A stretch of 55,878 bases of DNA, taken from contig JAFQDE010000020.1 of NCBI GenBank assembly GCA_017416155.1, forward strand, positions 1 through 55,878, read 5' to 3'. Below are positions 42,134 to 50,219 of the stretch, one piece after another (the first letter of the stretch is position 1; the number at the start of each line of letters is the position of its first letter). The stretch is from Tyzzerella sp. GTDB taxonomy: Bacteria; Bacillota; Clostridia; Lachnospirales; Lachnospiraceae. The notes under the pieces were generated by a model. The model was not told where the DNA came from, did not search any database, and was given only the letters and a program-made list of their open reading frames with translations. The position numbers and the translations under genes were made by a program.

Positions 42134-44468
42134 GGTTCCAAAATTCTTCTACAGACTGGCTAATCGTTTCCAACGTCACCGTCTCAATATCTTTCCATTC
42201 TCGCGGAAATGTTTTCTGATATTCTCTGCCGCGAAAACGTTCATCTAAAAGTGCAACAATGCCAATATCATTCTCGGTACGAATGACACGACCCGCGGCT
42301 TGTAACACTTTATTCATACCCGGATATAAATAAGCATAATCAAATCCGTGTTCATCATGCCTGTCAAAATATTGCTTAAGAATTTGACGTTCACTACAGA
42401 CTTGCGGAAGTCCCGTGCCCACAATGATGGCTCCTATCAGACAGTCCTCTGTCAAATCGATTCCCTCTGAAAATACACCTCCAAGCACACAGAAACCTAC
42501 AAGACTGTTCCCCTGTTCTCCTTCAAACTTCTGTAGAAATTCTTCCCTGTCCTGCTCACGCATATTCTGTCCTTGTAAAATACAATCTACATCCTGAAGC
42601 CTTAGTTCGTCAAAGTATTCCTTGACATGCTCCATAAGGAGATACGATGGAAAAAATGCAAGATAATTTCCTTTCCGCGCCTGTACAATATTAGCAATAT
42701 AAGCCGCATATCTGCGATATGTCGCCTCTCCTCGCTGCGTATATCTTGTACTTACATCATTTCCAATTAGGAGTAGACGATTCTTTTCATCAAACGTGGA
42801 TTCTGCATAGATAGCATAATCATCTGCGTCCACACTAAGTAACTTTTTGTAATATGCTATTGGAAGTAAAGTCGCGGAAAAGAAAATTGTACTGTTTCCA
42901 TACTCTAAATATTTTCCTAGGTTTGCAGACGGATTGACACAGTATAACTTCATCTTGAATTCGCCTTGCTCATCCAGTTCTGTGTATATCTCATAATTCT
43001 CATCCAAATTCTCATAGACTTCCAGAAAGAATCGTACATTAAAATAAAAATCTAATATCTCATCATCTACACGACGATTCTCTTGCAGCAGTTTCTCTAA
43101 CTGACTATAGACATTTACCAGTTTGATATAAAAATGAGAGACATTTTCATGAAGCTGATACGTTGCACATTCCCTCTTCATTTCAAGCAAAATCTTATTA
43201 CATGCATCCATCTGACAGACGAGTTTTTGATGCTCCTTCACCTTCTTTTTCACACTTAGAAAATCCTCTTTGATAAGCGTAGCGCTGTACATTTCGCGCC
43301 CACGCTCTACCAAATTGTGAGCCTCATCAATCAGGAAGAGATAATTACCCTTTTTGCCCTCAGAAAAGAACCGTTTCAAATGCGCTTTCGGATCAAATAC
43401 ATAGTTATAATCACAGATAACTGCATCCACCCAAAGAGACACATCTAACGCCATCTCAAAAGGGCAAACTATATGTTTATTCGCATATTCCTCAACCAGT
43501 TCTCTCGTAATATCGTCTGCTGTTATCAGCAAATCATAGACAGCATCATTGACACGGTCAAAATGACCTTTTGCATACGGACACGCATCCGGATTACATT
43601 CTGTCTTCTCACAGAAACAGATTTTCTCCTTTGCAGTCAATGTAATTGTTTTCATCCGAAGACCTTGATAGCGCATATGAGAAAATGCCTGCTCAGCCAC
43701 AGTCCTCGTAATAGTCTTGGCTGTCAGATAAAACAACTTATTTCCCAGACCTTCTCCAATCGCTTTTACGGCCGGGAAAATGGTTGCAATCGTTTTCCCC
43801 ACGCCGGTCGGTGCCTGAATAAAAAGTTTCTTTTTACGCAGTATCGTCTTATAAACAGACGTTACAAGTTCTTTTTGGCCTTTTCGATATTCGTAAGGAA
43901 ACTCTGTCTGCTTAATCGACTTGGTTCTCTCTTTCTCCCAATCTATTTGGAAATTCGCCCACTTCTCATATCTACCCACAAGATTTATGAACCACTCCTC
44001 TAATTCATCCATCCCGTAGATTTCTTGAAATCGAATAATCGCTTCCGTTTCCAACTGACAATAAGTCATCTGAACTGTAATCTTCTTCAAATTCTGTTCA
44101 TTTCCATAGATGTAGGCATAACACTTCGCCTGTGCGAGATGAACCCCCACCGGCTTTTCAATACGCTCAATTTCACGCTGAACACCCTTAATCTCGTCAA
44201 TCAGTGCACCATTTTCATCTACTTGAATGCCGTCTGCTCTGCCTTCCACCTGTAAGGTGAATTTGTCAAATGGAATCTGTATTTTTAACGGAACTTCTGC
44301 ACAATAATTAGAACCCATCTGACGCTGTATCTTACGATGGACTTTACTTCCGAGTTGCATCGCATCCTTTTCCGATGTTCCGGCTATTCGATTGTCAATG
44401 TCTCCCTCGCGTAAGATGAATTCCACCAAATTACGCACGGAGATTCGGATTAGTTTCTTATCACTCAT
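42117..44468 (-). CDS. XPD/DinG-type helicase with N-terminal Cas4-like nuclease domain
   Basis: A 783-residue protein from ATG 44468 (MSDKKLIRISVRNLVEF). The longer frame from 44582 would run back through a hairpin and a TATAAT element. The N-terminal domain (about 1-150) has PD-(D/E)XK nuclease residues: His44 (GSKVHRK), Asp79 (EGRAD), Glu92-x-Lys94 (DEIKG) and QAKCYAY (113-119). The helicase part has Walker A APTGVGKT, an iron-sulfur cysteine set CFCEKTECNPDACPY as in XPD and DinG, DEAH box LIDEAHN, and motif VI AAGRVIRT. It likely unwinds and cuts DNA in repair. It appears to be monocistronic. Confidence 0.9.
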   Translation of the reverse strand: MSDKKLIRISVRNLVEFILREGDIDNRIAGTSEKDAMQLGSKVHRKIQRQMGSNYCAEVPLKIQIPFDKFTLQVEGRADGIQVDENGALIDEIKGVQREIERIEKPVGVHLAQAKCYAYIYGNEQNLKKITVQMTYCQLETEAIIRFQEIYGMDELEEWFINLVGRYEKWANFQIDWEKERTKSIKQTEFPYEYRKGQKELVTSVYKTILRKKKLFIQAPTGVGKTIATIFPAVKAIGEGLGNKLFYLTAKTITRTVAEQAFSHMRYQGLRMKTITLTAKEKICFCEKTECNPDACPYAKGHFDRVNDAVYDLLITADDITRELVEEYANKHIVCPFEMALDVSLWVDAVICDYNYVFDPKAHLKRFFSEGKKGNYLFLIDEAHNLVERGREMYSATLIKEDFLSVKKKVKEHQKLVCQMDACNKILLEMKRECATYQLHENVSHFYIKLVNVYSQLEKLLQENRRVDDEILDFYFNVRFFLEVYENLDENYEIYTELDEQGEFKMKLYCVNPSANLGKYLEYGNSTIFFSATLLPIAYYKKLLSVDADDYAIYAESTFDEKNRLLLIGNDVSTRYTQRGEATYRRYAAYIANIVQARKGNYLAFFPSYLLMEHVKEYFDELRLQDVDCILQGQNMREQDREEFLQKFEGEQGNSLVGFCVLGGVFSEGIDLTEDCLIGAIIVGTGLPQVCSERQILKQYFDRHDEHGFDYAYLYPGMNKVLQAAGRVIRTENDIGIVALLDERFRGREYQKTFPREWKDIETVTLETISQSVEEFWNQKRLS

Positions 44469-44495
44469 AGCACTTTGTCCATTCATACATATTAT

Positions 44496-44525
44496 AAAAC
44501 AAAAAGGACATCTATTGATGTCCTC
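44496..44525 (-). terminator. Terminator-like hairpin just upstream of the helicase gene
   Basis: GGACATC (44506-44512) pairs with GATGTCC (44517-44523), followed on the minus strand by TTTTTG and TTTT. A TATAAT lies at 44491-44496 right after it. It may end transcription from the upstream MazF-like remnant or act as an attenuator in the helicase leader. Confidence 0.6.
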
Positions 44526-44677
44526 TTGTAACAAAATAAATTTCATATTGGGGATTATGCCATCCCAAACCAAATCAATCATAAACTCTCGAACATCTAA
44601 CTTTTAAGATAAACTCAAAAATCTGAAGAAGAGTAAAATAAAAACGTATCTTGTTATTAATATTATATGAAACATCA

Positions 44678-45008
44678 TTAAACTTGTAAAGTCTTTTTTA
44701 TCCTTTTTTTGATTTCTCCTAAATCATATGTATCAATCATACAAATGAATTTTCCAAATCTTGCTTTTGACACACAACGCATATCCTCACATTGAACTGC
44801 TGAATCGAAATTTAATTTTGAATACTTCTCCTTTTTCTAACCTACTCTTTTCATGTCCAATATTCTCGCCCAAGTGACAAGTATAAATTGCTCCTCGCGG
44901 ATATTTCACACTTCTTTGGTCATTTTTATAAAATTTATCCTGCAGTCTTAATTTGTTAGACATCCATCTAAATAAATTTTCATACTTGTTGTTTATTGTT
45001 CTTGCCAT
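44678..45008 (-). pseudogene. MazF/PemK-like toxin gene, broken by internal deletion
   Basis: The frame from ATG 45008 reads MARTINNKYENLFRWMSNKLR and then VKYPRGAIYTCHLGENIGHE, the typical N-terminus of an unusual MazF/PemK-like family with an extra helical leader. It ends soon after at KGEVFKIKFRF. In another frame the sequence continues VQCEDMRCVSKARFGKFI to IKKRIKKTLQV and a stop at 44678-44680, which fits the C-terminal end of the same family. The middle of the MazF barrel is therefore deleted and the frame shifted. AGGAG before the ATG is intact. It lies downstream of the DNA-repair pair; no antitoxin gene is visible. The family comparison is from memory. Confidence 0.72.
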
Positions 45009-45075
45009 ATTAATATTCTCCTATCATTCGTAGAATTAGGTTAGTTTCAAAATAACTGCGACGAATTCGACACAG

Positions 45076-45846
45076 TTAAATTTCTTGGAATTCTGTCACA
45101 TACTTTCGGTAATGCAGCGGCAAGTGCTGCCGTTGTCTTTCATAACTTTCTCGCTCTTTTATCGCGACACTATCAAAGAAGCCTTTCCATAGTTTCACGT
45201 ACATAGTCTCTTTCACAGAACAATTCGTTATCAATTTTTCATCTATTTGCTCTCCGTGTACAAGAATCCACTGTTTTCCTGCCTCATGCACCATAACCAT
45301 CTGGTGTGTCCTGTCGTATATCATCCAATTCTCAAGTGGAAACCGATCCGAAAAATGTTCTCCCAAGCAACTCAACATTCGATTCCGCGGTTCTATCTCA
45401 GAGAACAGAATTCCATTTTGTAGCTCTCGAAATCGTACAATCTCTCGATAATAATGTGCTTCATTCGAAACCTTTCGACTAATCTCAAACATTCTTCGAA
45501 CCTTTGGATGCGACAAATGTTCCATGATACGTGTACTATCCGGAATCTTTCTTGCTTCCAGCATCATCCCTAGAATCACATCCGCCTTCTTACTATCGTG
45601 CGAAAGTATCGTATGATAAATATTCCAATATGCATACTCTCCCAAATGGCGCTTAATCAGATTCTCTACTGCAATTGCTTTCTTCTCGTTATCTCGAATC
45701 TCCACATACTCGCAAAAGAGTTCCTGCTCCACACTCCCGCGCAGTGCAATTCCAACCTCATTCTCTCCTAGTTTTGTCTTCCACGCATCATAAATTGCAG
45801 AGAAAATGCCTGTCAAACTGTCTGTACATACATAAACTCGTTTCAT
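45076..45846 (-). CDS. TIGR03915 family putative DNA repair protein
   Basis: A 256-residue protein of the TIGR03915/DUF4130 family, which is nearly always encoded beside the TIGR03916 radical SAM protein, as here (10-base gap). It begins MKRVYVCTDSLTGIFSAIYDAW. Other conserved blocks are HDSKKADVILGMMLEAR, HPKVRRMFEISRKVSNEAHYYREIVRF, and NWMIYDRTHQMVMVHEAG toward the C-terminus. Some relatives are fused to uracil-DNA-glycosylase domains, which is why a DNA repair role is proposed; the activity is not established. It shares the LexA-boxed promoter upstream of its partner. Confidence 0.9.
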   Translation of the reverse strand: MKRVYVCTDSLTGIFSAIYDAWKTKLGENEVGIALRGSVEQELFCEYVEIRDNEKKAIAVENLIKRHLGEYAYWNIYHTILSHDSKKADVILGMMLEARKIPDSTRIMEHLSHPKVRRMFEISRKVSNEAHYYREIVRFRELQNGILFSEIEPRNRMLSCLGEHFSDRFPLENWMIYDRTHQMVMVHEAGKQWILVHGEQIDEKLITNCSVKETMYVKLWKGFFDSVAIKERESYERQRQHLPLHYRKYVTEFQEI

Positions 45847-45856
45847 TTCATTACAC

Positions 45857-47212
45857 CTACCCTAAATATTGCTCAATGGGTGCTTTTTTTCCTTGCTGCG
45901 TGGCAAATTGCTCCTGACGGAAGTTCACATCATCAAATAACGAAATCTGTTTGTAGTTCATCTCCCGCACAGAGATGGGAACTTTATCCCCCACACTTAA
46001 AAGATTACGCAAAATGTAATCCTGTTCTATCTTTGTATGATACATCATTCTCCCTTTACAGGTAATAAAGTATAATGCCCTCTTTAGTACAACACCCATC
46101 TTCTTTAAATCATCAAAATCAAGCACACCCATTCTTCTCGCCTTGACAATTCTAGCTGCCGACTTGTATCCAATGCCTGGCACACGAAGTAACATCTGAT
46201 AATCAGCCAGATTCACTTCCAGCGGAAACAATTCCAAATGCTCCAATGCCCAATTGCACTTCGGATCAATCAGCACATTAAAGTTTGGATTCTTTTCCGA
46301 TAATAACTCCTTTGCCTCAAACCCATAGTATCGAAGCAACCAGTCTGCCTGATACAATCGGTGTTCCCGAAGAAGCGGAGGCCCCGCATCCGTCCTTACG
46401 GGCAAATTCGAATCGTCATTCACATGAATAAATGCAGAGTAAAATACTCTCTTGAGATCAAAATTCTTGTAAAGTGCCTCTGCAACATTCAAAATCTGAA
46501 AGTCATTTTCCGGAGTTGCTCCGATAATCATCTGTGTACTCTGTCCGGCAGGAACAAAACGCGGTGCATTGCGGTACACCATGAGTTCCTGTTTGTTCTC
46601 CTTCATGCTATTTTGCACAAGGCGCATTGGCGTTAAAATTGTTTTTCTGTTCTTATGAGGCGCCAGCTTACGAAGTCCCTCCGCTGTCGGCAATTCCAGA
46701 TTAATACTCATTCTGTCAGCTAAAAATCCCACTCTTTGAATCAGCTCCTGCGATGCACCCGGTATTGCTTTTACGTGAATATAGCCTTGAAAACGGTACT
46801 CTGTACGTAATTTGTAAATCGTCTGATAAATCATCTCCATCGTAAAATCGGGACTCTTCCACACTCCCGAACTCAAGAATAAGCCCTCAATATAATTTCG
46901 ACGATAAAATTCAATTGTTAAATCACATACTTCATCCGGCGTAAACGATGCACGTGGCACATCATTCGACGAACGATTAATACAATACTTACAATCATAT
47001 ATGCATTCGTTTGTAAACAGTATCTTGAGAAGCGAAATACATCTTCCATCCGCCGAAAAACTGTGACAGATTCCGGCTTTCGCACAATTGCCAATACCGG
47101 TACCATCATTTTTTCGGTCGGTTCCGCTGGATGTACAGGCAACATCATACTTAGCTGCGTCAGATAAAATATTCAGTTTTTCTGCAAGACTCATGTTCTG
47201 TGTGATACGCAT
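45857..47212 (-). CDS. TIGR03916 family radical SAM protein, putative DNA modification/repair
   Basis: A 451-residue radical SAM enzyme. The SAM cluster motif is Cys70, Cys74, Cys77 (CIYDCKYC), and extra cysteines at 26, 43, 49 and 58 could hold an auxiliary cluster. The C-terminal half contains a helix-hairpin-helix element MLLRVPGIGYKSAARIV (about 355-375), a DNA-binding motif that supports a DNA substrate. The reaction is unknown. AGGAGGG precedes the ATG. Two LexA-type boxes overlap its promoter (47230-47274), which suggests SOS induction together with the TIGR03915 gene. Confidence 0.91.
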   Translation of the reverse strand: MRITQNMSLAEKLNILSDAAKYDVACTSSGTDRKNDGTGIGNCAKAGICHSFSADGRCISLLKILFTNECIYDCKYCINRSSNDVPRASFTPDEVCDLTIEFYRRNYIEGLFLSSGVWKSPDFTMEMIYQTIYKLRTEYRFQGYIHVKAIPGASQELIQRVGFLADRMSINLELPTAEGLRKLAPHKNRKTILTPMRLVQNSMKENKQELMVYRNAPRFVPAGQSTQMIIGATPENDFQILNVAEALYKNFDLKRVFYSAFIHVNDDSNLPVRTDAGPPLLREHRLYQADWLLRYYGFEAKELLSEKNPNFNVLIDPKCNWALEHLELFPLEVNLADYQMLLRVPGIGYKSAARIVKARRMGVLDFDDLKKMGVVLKRALYFITCKGRMMYHTKIEQDYILRNLLSVGDKVPISVREMNYKQISLFDDVNFRQEQFATQQGKKAPIEQYLG

Positions 47213-47229
47213 ATATCCCTCCTTTTAAC

Positions 47230-47274
47230 CGAACTTGTGTTCTATTTCATACTATCATACTGAACACATGTTTG
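47230..47274. promoter_or_regulatory. Two LexA (SOS) boxes and promoter of the TIGR03916/TIGR03915 pair
   Basis: CGAACTTGTGTTCT (47230-47243) matches the Firmicutes LexA consensus CGAAC-N4-GTTCG at nine of ten fixed positions. TGAACACATGTTTG (47261-47274) matches at eight. On the minus strand TTTACA (near 47273-47278) and TAGTAT (near 47249-47254) could be the -35 and -10, with the second box in the spacer and the first near the transcript start, the expected layout for LexA repression. Confidence 0.7.
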
Positions 47275-47324
47275 TAAACGTTTTTTTGTAAATAACAGTG
47301 CAGATACATGGACCCTTATTTCAC

Positions 47325-47465
47325 ACCGTAAAATTTCACTCCAATTCATGCTTGCTACGGTATTATTACGGTGCAAGCATAACTATTACTCTTATGAACC
47401 GTAACGAATACAACAAGAAACAAAAAAATACGGTGCAAGCAACATGACATGCTGCTCACACCGTA
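47325..47465. repeat. Regular array of six ACCGTA/TACGGT hexamers
   Basis: The hexamer starts at 47325 (ACCGTA), 47356 (TACGGT), 47367 (TACGGT), 47398 (ACCGTA), 47429 (TACGGT) and 47460 (ACCGTA). The steps are 31, 11, 31, 31 and 31 bp, so all lie on about the same face of the helix. Three copies carry an adjoining GCAAGCA. The first four and last two sites form three inverted pairs, each 37 bp long. TACGGTGCAAGCA occurs as an exact direct repeat at 47367 and 47429. The region lies between the fumarase stop and the SOS promoter. Possible roles are a regulator-binding array or a set of transcript hairpins. Confidence 0.7.
47429..47465 (-). terminator. Terminator of the fumarate operon
   Basis: TACGGTG pairs with CACCGTA at the ends, with inner GCA/TGC and CATG/ATG pairs, giving a long near-palindrome. 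T runs flank it on both strands. It lies 19 bases past the fumarase beta-subunit stop. It is also the last unit of the hexamer array. Confidence 0.8.
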
Positions 47466-47484
47466 AAAAATATAATAACTAGAT

Positions 47485-48039
47485 TTATTTCTGCGCCAAA
47501 TAAGCTGCTCTTCCGCTTTCGTAAAGGTTATTTCCTTCGCTGTCGATAATAACAACTAACGGCATATCCTCTACATACAATTTACGAAGTGCTTCTGCTC
47601 CCAAATCTTCATAAGCAATAAGCTCAGCTTTTTTGATACATTTTGCAAGGAGTGCACCGGCACCGCCGATTGCTCCGAAGTATACGCCAGAGTATTTCTT
47701 CATAGCGTCTACTACTTCCGGAAGACGGGCTCCTTTACCAATCATACCTCTTGCACCAACGCTCATCATAGTTGGAGCATAAGCGTCCATACGTCCACTT
47801 GTTGTAGGGCCTGCCGAACCGATAACCTGTCCTGGTTTTGCAGGTGTTGGTCCAACATAGTAGATGGTTGCATCCTTTGGATCAATTGGAAGTTCTTCTC
47901 CTCTTGCAAGAGCCTCACACATACGTTTGTGACCTGCGTCACGTGATGTGTAGATTGTTCCTGTTACTAATACAGAATCTCCTGCTTTTAATGTTTTTGC
48001 TAATTCTTCTGTCAATGGTAATGTGATACGTCTTTCCAT
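47485..48039 (-). CDS. Class I fumarate hydratase, beta subunit
   Basis: A 184-residue C-terminal (beta) subunit of the two-subunit, 4Fe-4S fumarase/tartrate dehydratase family. It starts MERRITLPLTEELAKTLKAGD and has the conserved GPTTSGRMDAYAPTM (about 78-92) and GKGARLPEVVDAMKKY blocks, with EDMPLVVIIDSEGNNLYE at the end. With the alpha subunit it interconverts malate and fumarate. Here it probably supplies fumarate from malate for the reductase encoded upstream. Tartrate dehydratase is the alternative, but the operon favours fumarase. It follows the alpha gene by one base. Confidence 0.92.
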   Translation of the reverse strand: MERRITLPLTEELAKTLKAGDSVLVTGTIYTSRDAGHKRMCEALARGEELPIDPKDATIYYVGPTPAKPGQVIGSAGPTTSGRMDAYAPTMMSVGARGMIGKGARLPEVVDAMKKYSGVYFGAIGGAGALLAKCIKKAELIAYEDLGAEALRKLYVEDMPLVVIIDSEGNNLYESGRAAYLAQK

Positions 48040-48040
48040 A

Positions 48041-48883
48041 CTAAATTACCTCCGATTTATGACGAGTTACATGGCAGTTAATGTTGACTGCACATGGCAT
48101 ACCTGCAATGTGTGTTGGAAGTGTCTCAATGTTAAGACCGATTGCTGTAGTCTTTCCACCAAAACCTTGTGGTCCAATACCTAACTCATTCACTTTTTCA
48201 AGCATTTCTTTTTCCAAATCAGCATAGAATGGATCCGGATTCTCTGAATCAATCGGTCTCATTAACGCTTTCTTTGCAAGCAACGCAGATTTATCAAATG
48301 TTCCACCGATACCTACACCGATAACCATAGGTGGGCATGGATTCGGACCTGCTGTTTCTACCACTTCAAGGATGAAATCTTTGATTCCCTGAAGTCCTGC
48401 AGATGGTTTGAACATACGAATCTGGCTCATGTTTTCGCTACCGAAACCTTTTGGTCCAACAGTAACTTTAATCTCTTCGCCCGGTACAATCTCTGTGTAA
48501 AGCATTGCCGGTGTGTTATCACCTGTGTTTCCACGGCGTACAGGATCTCCTACTACGGATTTACGAAGGTATCCGTTTGTGTAACCACGTCTAACACCTT
48601 CATCTACAGCTTCTGCAAGATTGCCACCAACTAAGTGAACATCCTGACCGATTTCAAGAAATACACATGCCATACCTGTATCCTGACAAATCGGCACGTT
48701 TTCTGAATCTGCGATTTCAAAGTTTGTAATAATGTTATCCAATACACCTTTTGCAATATCCCAGTCTTCGCAAGCTCTGCAATCTTTAATTGCACACTTT
48801 ACGTCACTTGGAAGATGTGTATTGGCTTCAATACATAATCTTTCTACAACGTCAGTAATCTGACTTACATTAATTTCACGCAT
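48041..48883 (-). CDS. Class I fumarate hydratase, alpha subunit
   Basis: A 280-residue alpha subunit carrying the 4Fe-4S cluster of oxygen-sensitive fumarase. Likely cluster ligands are Cys in [12 protein letters not shown] (about 63-74), and Cys in the [19 protein letters not shown] region (near 185). [18 protein letters not shown] and [20 protein letters not shown] follow. It is cytoplasmic. It begins 17 bases after the exchanger gene stop with GGAG before the start, and is part of the fumarate reductase operon. Confidence 0.93.
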   Translation of the reverse strand: MREINVSQITDVVERLCIEANTHLPSDVKCAIKDCRACEDWDIAKGVLDNIITNFEIADSENVPICQDTGMACVFLEIGQDVHLVGGNLAEAVDEGVRRGYTNGYLRKSVVGDPVRRGNTGDNTPAMLYTEIVPGEEIKVTVGPKGFGSENMSQIRMFKPSAGLQGIKDFILEVVETAGPNPCPPMVIGVGIGGTFDKSALLAKKALMRPIDSENPDPFYADLEKEMLEKVNELGIGPQGFGGKTTAIGLNIETLPTHIAGMPCAVNINCHVTRHKSEVI

Positions 48884-48900
48884 ATTTGTTTCTCTCCTAA

Positions 48901-50136
48901 TTAGCTAAAAAAGATGATTAAGAACTGTGACACCAATACAACTGCGATAAGTGCGATTGGGTATGTAGATGCATAAGCTGCTGCCACGTCCTCTGTTCCT
49001 GCTGTTCCAATCAAGGTTCCAAGAGCCGGTGTACTTGTCATACCACCTGTGATAGAACCAAGGTTGTTTAAAAGGCTTAGTTTGAGTACATATTTTGCAA
49101 ACAGGAATCCGATAATCATTGGAACGATTGTCATGATTACGCCATATACAAAATACATAATATCAAAATATTCTACAAATTCTGCTCCACCTGGGATACC
49201 TGCACCAACAAGGAACAACATAAGACCTAATTCTCTAAATACCTTCAAAGTTCCTTCCTGTGGCATCAGGCTTACTTTTCCGATTCTTCCGAAATGACCG
49301 AATACCAATGCTACAAGAAGACATCCACCTGTTGTTGTAAGTGAAAATGTTGGTCCGAACTTAATCATACCCACGAAGATACCTACGATAGCTGCAAGTG
49401 AAAATGCCGCAAATCCAAATCCATCCAATTCAATTAATTTGCCTACTGTTTTCTTCTCTGTTGCCCCATCATCAATCTGTGTAAGTTTTGCTCTCTCTTC
49501 TTCCATGTTAGCCTTTGTAAGCTTTGGAATCAACTGAACAAATAATACTACACCAACAACTCCGAAGAGGTACGCAATACCATGTCCAACTGCTACTGCA
49601 TTTACATATTCCGGTGCAACAGTATCTTTTGCAGCCGAAAATGCCGGTGTTGATGTAAGTGAACCTGAAAGAAGACCTACAATCATAGCTGTGAATTCAG
49701 CATAATTTGTTTCTCCTAATGCTCTTCCAAGGTAAATACATCCAATTGCAGAGACTCCACCTGCAACAATAATCAATACACCCAAAAGAATGTAAGACTT
49801 GAAATTCTTTTTCATGTTACCGAAGAATTTCGGTCCTGCAATAAATCCTACCGATGTTACAAATAGGATTAAGCCCAAACTTTCAATTACTTTTAATGCA
49901 TTGTCTACGTATGAAACTGCCTCACCAGATTCCCCCGTAACCATAAGCTGTGCCTTAAGTGGTTCAAAGAAGAAGCATCCGAAAAGCAAAGCGATAATAA
50001 ATACACCTGCTGTTCCGAGGTTTACACCTTTAACTGAAACACGTCCAAGTGCATAACCAACCACTGCGATTGCCAACACGCAAAACAGTAAGAAGGTAAC
50101 GCCTTTTACAGCAATTAATCCACCAAAAAGTGACAT
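48901..50136 (-). CDS. AAE-family (AspT/YidE-like) exchanger, probable C4-dicarboxylate or amino-acid antiporter
   Basis: A 411-residue membrane protein with about eleven helices arranged as two similar halves. Each half has the family motif: GLLSGSLTSTPAFSAAKD (about 152-169) and GSITGGMTSTPALGTLIG (about 365-382). This is the aspartate:alanine exchanger superfamily, which also includes a bacterial succinate exporter. The regulatory TrkA_C domains often found between the halves are absent; a short charged cytoplasmic loop (about 212-232) takes their place. Its position between fumarate reductase and fumarase suggests exchange of succinate with malate, fumarate or aspartate. The substrate is inferred from the neighbours. 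Confidence 0.85.
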   Translation of the reverse strand: MSLFGGLIAVKGVTFLLFCVLAIAVVGYALGRVSVKGVNLGTAGVFIIALLFGCFFFEPLKAQLMVTGESGEAVSYVDNALKVIESLGLILFVTSVGFIAGPKFFGNMKKNFKSYILLGVLIIVAGGVSAIGCIYLGRALGETNYAEFTAMIVGLLSGSLTSTPAFSAAKDTVAPEYVNAVAVGHGIAYLFGVVGVVLFVQLIPKLTKANMEEERAKLTQIDDGATEKKTVGKLIELDGFGFAAFSLAAIVGIFVGMIKFGPTFSLTTTGGCLLVALVFGHFGRIGKVSLMPQEGTLKVFRELGLMLFLVGAGIPGGAEFVEYFDIMYFVYGVIMTIVPMIIGFLFAKYVLKLSLLNNLGSITGGMTSTPALGTLIGTAGTEDVAAAYASTYPIALIAVVLVSQFLIIFFS

Positions 50137-50164
50137 TTTATTTTCCTCCTAATTTACAGCATGA

Positions 50165-50196
50165 TTTCCAACATCAGATTGCTCTAATGTTGGAAA
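50165..50196 (-). other. Intercistronic hairpin between fumarate reductase and exchanger genes
   Basis: TTTCCAACAT (50165-50174) and ATGTTGGAAA (50187-50196) are perfect complements around 12 bases. No T run follows on the minus strand, so it is more likely an mRNA-processing or stabilising hairpin than a terminator. Confidence 0.55.
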
Positions 50197-50219
50197 TCCC
50201 ATGCCTTTTTATCTCATTC

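Noticed and set aside
47325-47465. CRISPR array
   Set aside because: The repeated unit is only 6-13 bases, alternates in orientation and there are no cas genes; it is reported instead as a hexamer array.
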